From Doryteuthis pealeii (taxonomy: Eukaryota > Mollusca > Cephalopoda > Myopsida > Loliginidae): a stretch of 64,000 nt of DNA. Both the position numbers and the translations under genes were made by a program. The DNA lies in the NCBI GenBank assembly GCA_023376005.1, contig CM042152.1:69922345-69986344 (forward strand). Reading direction: 5' to 3'. The notes below the pieces were generated by a model, which saw only the letters and a program-made list of their open reading frames with translations, was not told where the DNA came from and did no database searches. Shown here in pieces: positions 56,518 to 64,000 of this stretch. The first letter of the stretch is position 1. The number at the start of each line of letters is the position of its first letter.

Positions 56518-56520
<3 letters not shown>
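56488..56520 (-). mobile_element. Helitron B 3' terminus only
   Basis: Minus strand: CTACATAGGCAACGCCGGGTAG hairpin region, CCACTT, CTAG, then T; a poly-T run follows on the plus strand. Confidence 0.65.
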
Positions 56521-56553
<33 letters not shown>

Positions 56554-56655
56554 TACAAACACCACACAACTAACAGTAAATAAACTTTTTTCCACACATT
56601 TTTCTAATTCAACGCATACTAAACATCCTTCATCTTCTATCCACACAAATCCTTA

Positions 56656-56703
56656 GTCCTGAAGAAGGTTTCCACTGTAAAACCGAAATATTTGAGTATC
56701 GAC
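56656..56703 (+). ncRNA. Hammerhead-like relic before AATAAA
   Basis: GTC, CTGAAGA, extra A, GGTTT...AAACC stem II, GAAA (56685-56688), ATA...TAT stem III, C, GAC pairing with GTC, then AATAAA at 56704. Stem I is only 3 bp. Confidence 0.35.
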
Positions 56704-56819
56704 AATAAATTTTCCATCCTTTGTAACATCCTGTTTTTGTTTTTCTAAATTTTCTCCACATACTGTTGGATTAATTTCCTCGTGTTAATTCCATATATAT
56801 ATATATATATATAAGAAAT

Positions 56820-57278
56820 ATTCTGTTTGTATGTATGTATGTATGTTTGTGCAATGACCGAGTGCATGTCTTTTTATAAAGGAAAATTGGTGGAGACCAG
56901 GAAAGACCAAAGTTCAGTAAAGTCCACATTGTATTTTTGTCTGGGTTAAAAAAAAACAACTTTTTATGCCTCATTTTTCATAAGAAAAAGCTAAATAAAA
57001 ATATAATAGATATAAATATAATCTATATAAAAAAATAATTAAAAAAATGATGAAAATGTAAAACAAATGAATAAAGGATAAAACATAAAAAGCAAATAAA
57101 ATAAAAAATACAAACAAGAAAGATAATAAAAATAAAAAACTTAAAACAAGAATATATAAAGAATAAAAGATGATAAAACAAATATATAGAAAAATAATTT
57201 TTATTAATCTATATATAAATATAGATAAATTTATTTTTAACTTTTTAAATCCTGGACAATGCCAGATAGGTCGGCTAA
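56820..57278 (+). mobile_element. Helitron family C
   Basis: Starts around TTCTGTTTGTATGTATG; ends with hairpin CTGG-ACAATG-CCAG (57252-57265), then CTAA (57275-57278) and T. Shares ATAAAGGAAAATTGG and TTTCATAAGAAAAAGC blocks with 54588-54985. The exact 5' base is uncertain. Confidence 0.6.
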
Positions 57279-57417
57279 TATATGTATACATTTGTGCATG
57301 TGTGTTAAGTTTGCTTTTTATATAAGGATGTACAAACATATTCATATGCAATACACTTTACACACCCAAAAAGTGCGATATACATATCAGTTTAAAATAA
57401 ATGAAGATTCTGGGGAA

Positions 57418-57705
57418 GCCAGCTAGTGTAGTGGTTAGAATGTCCACCTGTCAGCCTGACAGGTAGGGTTCGAATCGCGCACAAAGCACTGCTCTGTCTA
57501 TAGCTCTGCTGATGAGGCCTAATGGGCTGAAATGTACATACAGAGATTGACTTTTTCTCGATTTGTTTATGCTTTACATTTAAACCGATATGCACGCCTT
57601 ATTCATTTAATTATAATTAATTAATTAACAAATTAGGTATGACTTTAATTAAGCACATAATCTCCCTAAAAATTGTCGGCCTTCGCCATTTCAAACACAT
57701 TGTTT
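57418..57705 (+). mobile_element. tRNA-headed SINE-4 carrying a hammerhead motif
   Basis: Head: TAGTGTAGTGGTTAGAATG (A box) and GGTTCGAATCG (B box). A complete hammerhead fold follows at 57504-57545, then a ~160-bp AT-rich body ending near GTCGGCCTTCGCCATTTC. The body alone occurs at 26630-26815 and, as two inverted copies, at 21927-22170. Confidence 0.72.
57504..57545 (+). ncRNA. Candidate type I hammerhead ribozyme in a SINE
   Basis: Stem I CTCTG (57504-57508) pairs perfectly with CAGAG (57541-57545). CTGATGA (57509-57515), stem II GGCC-TAATG-GGCT, GAAA (57529-57532), stem III AT-GTAC-AT, H17 = A at 57540. All invariant core residues are present. Predicted cleavage is between 57540 and 57541, separating the tRNA head from the body. 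Activity is inferred. Confidence 0.62.
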
Positions 57706-57867
57706 GACCACTTCATATTTGTATGTGTTTGCGTTTTACACAAATATGTACAAACATATTTATATACATTAATACACTGTACACATTTACTTACACAATT
57801 TAAAAAGATATCTATCTTTACCCTGAATACATTTACTTACATATACAGAAACTATATATATATTTAA

Positions 57868-58127
57868 CAACCCCTCCATACGAGCAGGATGTGACACACT
57901 ATTTCTTTAGTGGATTTAACAGGTTCGAATTCAAAGTTTTCCTTCTCCTAGACTGGCTGCCTAATCAAAGTTAAAGAGCCCAGACTGCTACTATTTACTC
58001 ATAGCTGAAGAGAGAATAGTTGGATTCATACTTTTCCCAAGGATATTAGCTCTAAAATGCAAACAGCCTCATCCAGGATTTGAACTGTCCTTTTTCCACA
58101 ATGGTAACCATTACTCCACACACCTCT
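57868..58127 (-). mobile_element. SINE-1
   Basis: Plus strand starts ACCCCTCCATACGAGCAGG and ends TACTCCACACACCTC; minus strand gives the tRNA head and the central domain. Confidence 0.78.
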
Positions 58128-58187
58128 AACAAATACCTATCTATCCACTGAATATATTTACTTACATATACAGAAACCATATATGCC

Positions 58188-58348
58188 TGTAGACATAGTG
58201 TCCTGGGTATGACATTAAACTGCATCTAATAGTGTGGTTCCAATTTGGTGTTCTGGGGAATGTGGAGTACCCCTTCAATGCTATTACTCCTAGGTCCACT
58301 CTAACCCGGAGTGGTAATACCTGTTAGGGTCCCATCTATAGGTTAAAT
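58188..58348 (+). repeat. Family F fragment
   Basis: From GTCCTGGGTATGACATTAAAC to GGTTAAATAGAAA; central-to-3' section without tail. Confidence 0.65.
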
Positions 58349-58391
58349 AGAAAAATGAGTTTGCAAAAATGTGATATGAAAAATTGAGTTT

Positions 58392-58870
58392 TTAAAAAAG
58401 CAAATTTGAATACCAATCAAAAATAAATAAAACCTTGCACAGAACATGTGTGTGGCTGAACAGACCGATCCTCGAATGGCAGTCTCTGGTACAATGGCTG
58501 CAAACAAAAACTTTCTGTAGGTGTTGAGAGTGCTGCTGTTTCTCCTTTCTTTTAGCTCCCTTTTCTGTGGCAGCTTTTTTCCTCTCTTCTTCACTTCTTT
58601 TTGTTCCTTGTTTGACGAGGAGGCACCAGGTTGCACGGTCTTCTGCACAAGCCCCCATGTGTCTATGTCGATGTGGCATATCTTCAGGTCTCTCTTGCAG
58701 ACATCTTTGAAGCGTAGGCGTGGTCTCCCTGCCGGTCGGGTGCCCTCCACTAGTTCACCATACAGTAGGTCTTTGAGAACATTAACCTCCTGGAATTTGT
58801 ACATAGACGTGCAACCAAACGAATACCCTCCGTCAGGCATCTACCATATATTCTGAACATCTTGCTGCCT
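58392..58870 (-). pseudogene. RTE-like LINE ORF2 C-terminal remnant
   Basis: Minus strand: LLYGELVEGTRPAGRPRLRF, KDVCKRDLKICHIDIDTW, SSNKEQKEVKKR and, in another frame, FVCSHCTRDCHSRIGLFSH (C-terminal finger). At least two frameshifts. Related to 34890-35130. Confidence 0.72.
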
Positions 58871-58879
58871 TGGCCATGG

Positions 58880-59322
58880 ATTCGTTGAAACTCCAGCATC
58901 TGGTAACTGACTTGGTAAACACTCGTAAGGTTATTAACCATCTTACCAACAGCAACCTTGAGCACCTTTTTGATTTCCATGTTTCCAACACACCTGTGCA
59001 TACCTACAAAGTCAGAAAACAGCATAGGTCACATGACTTTTGGAAACATTTTTTTCAAGCTCAGAGTTGCTGAGGCATGGAATAAACTGCCTGCATCTGT
59101 TGTTGGCTGCCAAAACACTGCATTTTTCAAAACCTCCTTGCTTCCTGTAATTCAACAACACTGTACCTGATATTCCCTCTCCATACATGCACGCACACCT
59201 ACATGTATATTATTACTGTATGCTATTCATGTTCCTGACATTAGTACATTATTCTATGTATCATACAAGAGCCTTTGATGAGTTGTGGTACATCTGAGCA
59301 CTGTACGGAATAAATTTCATTG
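58880..59322 (+). pseudogene. CR1/L2-like LINE 3' end
   Basis: Reads NLEHLFDFHVSNTPVHTYK and KVRKQHRSHDF, then after a frameshift LRVAEAWNKLPASVV, the W-N-x-LP signature at the C-terminus of CR1/Jockey/L2-type proteins. The 3' UTR has TGTTCCTGACATTAGTAC and ends AATAAATTTCATTG plus (ATT)n. Homologue at 25312-25747. Confidence 0.72.
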
Positions 59323-59389
59323 TTATTATTATGAAATAACCCAACAAGGGTTGACATGCCCGTAAAATCCAACCAACCAACCAGTAGAC

Positions 59390-59952
59390 ATAGGAGATTT
59401 CTATTTAATCATAGATGTGTATATTTTGTGCATGCATAAATAAAACTGTGTGTATTCATACCTTTCTTGAATACAATGTACACATTTTTCACTAGCAGGA
59501 CCCGTAGAATTTCCACAAAACAAAACAAAAGTCAAAAGCAGCTATTTAAACCAGAAATGATGATTTGCAATTTCATTACATATAAATCCTACTGTTGTCT
59601 TTGTAATAAATGATACAAAAAAAAAGTGACAAAAACACAATTCAGAAAAAAAAGTTGGGCTGGAAATTTGCCTGATGCTGGCTCACTAAAACATAGCGTA
59701 AATTAGGGCAGGAGACCTGGATGACATAAGATCAAAATTACCAATATATATTCCATAATTCACAATTTCAATTTTACAAATAAAACAAACATACAACTTT
59801 TTTGTTTTTTTAATTGTTGGGTATTTAAGCAATGCAATTTCTGTGCCTGTTGAATTTCTTTACAATCCATTAAATTTTGTAGTTACCAAATAATTTTTCT
59901 TATTCCTTATGAAACTGTCAAATTTCTACCGAACACCCTGTGTATGTGTGTG

Positions 59953-60005
<53 letters not shown>

Positions 60006-60230
60006 GCAAAGTAAAAGTTTAAATACCAGTCATATTAACAGCTATAATTTATTTCAAGGGATATACATCAACTTTTTCAGACTATTTTCAAAAAAATATA
60101 TTACTCTGTATATAATTTCTCAATTATTGTACATTGAACTCTCATTATGGACTATACCTATTTTGATATTTCTATATTAAAAATTACCCTGTTTTAGAAT
60201 CATTCCCAACACCAACTCACCTGGTTATCT
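59390..60230. other. No gene; low-complexity tracts
   Basis: (TA)n plus T-run at 59950-60005. No recognisable element. Confidence 0.4.
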
Positions 60231-60420
60231 TGGAATGTTTCATTTTTAATATTGGGTGAAATAAAATGGGACAAATAAGAAATCTGTGATTAAGCGACAC
60301 CAGAATTTGTATTCACATTTTTGCATTGCATTTTGTATGATTTGAATGGTCTCATTTTTAAACAGAGGTTGTTGCAGGATGATAACGGACGGAGGATTTA
60401 TGAACAGCTGTATTAATTAT
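60230..60420 (+). repeat. Fragment related to 46010-46140
   Basis: Shares AAGCGACACCAGAAT-like sequence, TTTGAATGGTCTCATTTTT and GTTGCAGGATGATAA with 46020-46125. Confidence 0.6.
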
Positions 60421-60424
60421 TGAT

Positions 60425-60725
60425 AATTATGCAGACCCTCCTCTCGGGGGAGGATCCAGTGGCTTCGTCCCTGGACCATGGCTACAATTATCAGCGTTGA
60501 TCCCAGGGAGCTATCCCCCTAGGCAAAACCTGCCACCTCGATTTAAAGGGGCAGGGGTGGGTTTATTGCCCGGTACCTGATGCCCCCCGCCTGATAGAGA
60601 ATGCCAATGGGATTAACGCATTTTCTGCACCTGCCACCCATGAGTCTCAGCTTGTGGGTGGTCCTACATTAATAGGGCCTTATGCCTAACCTGTACACAT
60701 GGGGTACGTGGTAAATATAGTATTA
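60425..60725. repeat. GC-richer block, probable dispersed repeat
   Basis: GACCCTCCTCTCGGGGGAGG, CCTGATGCCCCCCGCCTG and CTGCACCTGCCACCCATGAG contrast with the AT-rich neighbourhood. No second copy in the window, no open frame; origin unclear. Confidence 0.35.
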
Positions 60726-60891
60726 ACTATTGATATTTTTCATGGTTTTAAAGGCAACAATATCGGGGATATGCAAATTAAGACCAAGCCTTGTTCTCAC
60801 TCATATCATTGAGTACAAACAGCACAGATCCCTGTGACTCTCTCCTACCATCCATCCCTATCAGCCATCACACTTTGCAAGTTCTCTAAAC

Positions 60892-62005
60892 CAGGGTTTT
60901 TCAAACTATGGGTCCCGACCATTCAGTGGGTCATGAAATAAATAAAAAAGGTTGCAAAATAATGTTGATGTCTTTTTCATATTTGATTTTCTTAAAATAT
61001 TTTTATTTTCATACAATTAGATACATATACCATATTTGACGGCATATAGAACATACTTTTTTTCCAAAATTTTGGCTCAAAAAATTGCCCTGCGTCTTAT
61101 ACATCGTAGGTGAAGTTTGAGACCTCCCTTGGGCCTATGCTAATCATCTCTATGATGCTCACTAACCCAGCTTACGCTCAGTACTTTTATCTACCCTAAA
61201 CTCTATGCATCCTTATTTTATTGCTGGTATTGTTATAATCAAGGTTAACAGGAGCGTATGATAGACTGTTTTCAACAATATATGCTTAAATACACTAAAA
61301 ACTTTTTTTCCTGAATCTAACCTGCTGAAATGGAGGTGCGTCTTATATGCCCGTGCATCTTATATTCCATCAAATACTGTAATTCAAATCCAAATGGATC
61401 ATGACATTTAAATGAAATTTGCTGATCCTAAATAAATGAAAATGTGCTGATTTACACCACGATTGTTGAATAGACAGGAGTTAGAAACAGAAAACACATG
61501 AACACAACATACAATTTCAAATAACATTGTATTAATACATTTACACAAACAAGAAAATACACTTGTAATAATTGTTGCAAACGATAGTATTGTATGTTGG
61601 AAAGGTTAATTATATAAATATGATATACAGTTCCACTTAACTGAGTCCTTGTAAAGTTTATGGTAAGTTATCGTACTTACAATGGCCATTTTCCTATCTC
61701 TGCTACTCTGCTGAATATGGGGAGCGTCGTAATTCAAGTCCAACTTCAAGAGATGCCAGTTGTAAAGAGGAAGATTCCTTATCTTCAATTTTACCGTTAA
61801 AGTTTGAGGGCCTGTAATTGTTTGGTTTGAAAAGAGGCACGTCAACCAAGAGAGACAACCTTAGATATATTTTTTTACAAAAATCATGAACAGTGTTCAT
61901 CTTTTGTTTACTCATTTAGTATCATTACACTTAGGTTTAATAAGTCACAATTCAAATTGTTGTTCTGGCTATGGGTTGCAGTAAAAAAAGGTTTGAAAAA
62001 CATTG
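60892..62005. mobile_element. hAT element, decayed, 1.1 kb
   Basis: CAGGGTTTTTCAAACTATGG at the left; the right end reversed reads CAATGTTTTTCAAACC. Flanks CTCTAAAC and CTCTAGAT are near-identical 8-mers, as expected of a hAT target duplication. A 70-codon minus-strand frame (MSKQKMNTVHDFCKK) could be a transposase N-terminal remnant, weakly supported. Another transposon is nested at 61030-61379. Confidence 0.65.
61030..61379. mobile_element. TA-flanked MITE nested in the hAT element
   Basis: CCATATTTGACGGCATATAG at the left and CTTATATTCCATCAAATACTG at the right are inverted (CAGTATTTGATGG...). TA lies on both sides (61028-61029, 61380-61381). Internal GCGTCTTATA motifs repeat near both ends. 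350 bp, no ORF. Confidence 0.72.
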
Positions 62006-62082
62006 CTCTAGATGACATCCAGTGTCCAAAATTAGTATTTTTTTCCAGTAAACAATTTAACCACAAAGGTTGTTGGTTGTTT

Positions 62083-62262
62083 TGTTTTATTTTATGGCAT
62101 ATTAACCCTTTTCAGGTCATTTAATGCCAAATCAGTTTTGATATTCGGTTTACTTACAGTACCTGCTATTGCTTAAATGGTCCCCCATCTAAGTATTGAA
62201 CAGGGTCATTGCTGCTTAACTTTGGTGATCTAGCAGGAACTGGTGCTTTCAGTGCTAGTTCC
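62083..62262 (-). mobile_element. 5S rRNA-derived SINE
   Basis: Minus strand: CACTGAAAGCACCAGTTCC, AAGTTAAGCAGCAATGACCC, CTTAGATGGGGGACC (5S head), CATTTAAGCAATAGCAGG, then the tail GGCATTAAATGACCTG ... TATGCCATAAAATAAAAC. Intact relative of 33262-33695 without the 175-bp insertion. Confidence 0.78.
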
Positions 62263-62465
62263 TCAAAGGTGTGTGTATTTTTCTGGTGTATTCTACCAAA
62301 TGTTTTTTTTATCAAAATTTCCCAAATGGTCAAAGATAGCTTACGATATGTCTGTACCAAGACAAATTGTTATTAGCTAAATTGCGATCTGAAATATTCA
62401 CTGTATAATATATGATATTACAGTATCAGGTTGCTCAATATACTACTGGTACTATGTATAACCCA

Positions 62466-62565
62466 GTGCTACCTGTTTCATAGTTGGATTATCGACGACT
62501 AAACCGGTAACCCCACAGATTTTGTCTGGTAAGGAGGATGGCTAGACACCCTGCAGAATTTCTTT
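62466..62565. repeat. Family D fragment
   Basis: CTACCTGTTTCATAGTTGG, GACTAAACCGGTAACC and GGATGGCTAGACACCCTGC. Confidence 0.55.
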
Positions 62566-62979
62566 GAAAAAAAATTTTTTTTCTTGGCAATTCAATTAAC
62601 AAAGCAAGTAAAAGTTTGAAAAAGAATAATATTATGACATTTTTTAGTAGAATTCAGAATTCCTGTTTTTTTGTTTTTTTTTTTACTAAAATAAATCACG
62701 TATAGAAACTTATAAAAATCTTCTGATATAATTATTCAGACTCTTATCTTTATAGAAAAAAATTTTAATCACTTTTTATCGCTTTTTATCTAGCATTTTT
62801 TCTAGCTGACCAAGAGTTAAGTGCTCTGACCTGACTCCCTAAGGGGTCAGTTTTCAAAAGGTTGCTTATAACTCTCTGTCTCCTAAAAACATCCTTTTCT
62901 TTTTTTTTTTTTCTTTTTCTCTTTCCCTAGAAAGGCTTCTATTTTTTAATTTAATTTAGATTTTCTCTAAGTTGTTATA
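62566..62979. other. No recognisable feature
   Basis: T-runs and A-runs, one CTAAGGGGTCAG stretch; nothing assignable. Confidence 0.4.
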
Positions 62980-63408
62980 CTAGTACAAAATAAAAAACAC
63001 CCTCCAGGCGATGTAAAATAGATTTTTGAAACATATTGCCTTGAGGGGTGGGAGTAAAAAATTCAATGTCAGCAAGTTTGTACCCTAAGTAAGTAAAATC
63101 ATCAAATTCATTAAAGGATTAAAAAATAAAACAATTTGAAATATAAACTTTAAATATGTATTAAAATAAAACACACTATATATAGATATATAATACCAGT
63201 CATGTATTTATTAAAACTTGTTTTAAAAAACAATGAGGACTGTCTAATGTTGCATGTTCAAATTTTGAGTGTATTCATTGAATAAATACCCTCAAAATTT
63301 GAACATGCCAAAAATCATAGAATAAATTTTATTCTATGTTATGATGTAAGCAGTGACGTAATTTTTGTTACAAACAAAAACCGGAAGCGAATCTCCATTA
63401 TTAATAGA
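62980..63408 (-). mobile_element. Short family-A Helitron, 429 bp
   Basis: Minus strand: A|TCTATTAATAATGGAGATTC (63408), GC-rich CGCCTGGAGGGTG near the 3' end, CTAG at 62980-62983 then T. A small hairpin (CAAATTTTGAG / C TCAAAATTTG) lies at 63250-63303. Confidence 0.8.
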
Positions 63409-63592
63409 TTTGGCTGATACCAACAATAGACCTCTTTGTTAACCTTTACTACTTAGAGTAAATCTTCAAATTGTATTTTTTTTTAAATGGCACATAGATA
63501 TTTTTCAATCAAATAGAATGCTCAATTAATAAAGACTTTATATTCTATTATGAAAGTTATATTCCCTTCAAGATGATTACCACATCTACTAC

Positions 63593-63898
63593 CACCCTGT
63601 CAGCTGGGACCATAGAATATGCCGACTGCACCTCTGCAGATAGGTAAGACCCTTCAAATGGGCCATTTGTTGGCCGTTTGAGGACATGATTATGGTGGCT
63701 GAGCGGCTAAGTGGGCCAGTGATATGCAACACTCTACTTTGGCCCTTACAGGCGGTTGGAGAGACCCCCTCCGATCAATCAGCTAGTGATATCAAGCCCT
63801 ACCACCTATATGATTGTTCCGACCATATCCCTCAAATAGCTCTTATGGCAAATACCTACCCCTTTTTAACATATAGGTGCTAGAAGGTGGCTATGGGT
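63593..63898 (+). repeat. Family F, 5' half
   Basis: Starts CACCCTGTCAGCTGGGACC and stops at GGTGCTAGAAGGTGGC. It carries several small deletions. Confidence 0.65.
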
Positions 63899-63909
63899 CA
63901 ACCATCAGT

Positions 63910-64000
63910 ATTTATTAATCTGCACTGATCAGATTACCCAAGCTGTGCTACACATGTGCTGAAACCCAGAAACTAGGGATTCCTAGACAGATGCTCTACT
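63910..64000 (-). mobile_element. SINE-2, cut by the window end
   Basis: Minus strand starts AGTAGAGCATCTGTCTAGG and runs to CACATGTGTAGCACAGC; the 5' head continues beyond the window. Confidence 0.65.

Overview
This is an animal nuclear genome window that is almost entirely repetitive. The evidence is AT-rich DNA, very long (TA)n, (CA)n and (GAT)n tracts, tRNA-derived and 5S rRNA-derived SINEs, 3' ends of RTE-like and CR1/L2-like LINEs, Helitrons, hAT and TA-inserting MITEs, solo LTRs, and a spliceosomal-looking exon. The mix fits a lophotrochozoan, plausibly a mollusc such as a cephalopod. That is an impression, not proof. I see no intact protein gene; nearly every long ORF lies in microsatellite or repeat sequence.

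Layout. 1-6400 and 9296-14890 are two copies of one segment, separated by a 100-base N run and a GAT-rich array (6525-8525). The left copy is riddled with single-base deletions that get denser toward the N run, so it may be an unpolished contig end or an alternative haplotype. The segment holds a solo LTR inside another repeat, a Helitron inserted inside a second Helitron, a tRNA-SINE, a LINE C-terminal zinc-finger fragment, a mariner-like MITE and one candidate 80-nt coding exon (13822-13901). 14.6-26 kb carries a recurrent ~600-bp family, a Helitron interrupted by a solo LTR with a perfect 5-bp target duplication, RTE-like remnants, minisatellites, a 244-bp palindrome and a 480-bp tandem duplication. 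26-37 kb holds a pyrimidine-rich array, four tandem tRNA-like units, a 5S-SINE and a 315-bp palindrome. 36.9-40.5 kb is tandem arrays (112, ~44 and 74 bp units). 41-51.3 kb is microsatellites, SINEs, a probable LTR and a ~53-bp minisatellite. 51.7-64 kb has Helitrons, hAT elements with clear or near target duplications, SINEs and LINE ends.

Most notable: at least nine loci fit one hand-folded pattern, a type I hammerhead ribozyme with a very short helix III (stem I, CTGANGA, stem II, GAAA, mini stem III, UH, stem I). The best are in a tRNA-headed SINE (57504-57545) and in both arms of a palindrome (34178-34223 and, on the other strand, 34087-34132). Other copies of that SINE body begin within a few bases of the predicted cleavage site. 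Hammerheads are known in Penelope-like elements and retrozymes; a tRNA-headed carrier with copies that start at the cleavage site deserves a check.

The elements relate to each other mainly as parasites on parasites: nested insertions with recognisable empty sites, several SINE families sharing one 3' tail motif (hence probably one LINE partner), and tandem arrays grown from single units of dispersed repeats.
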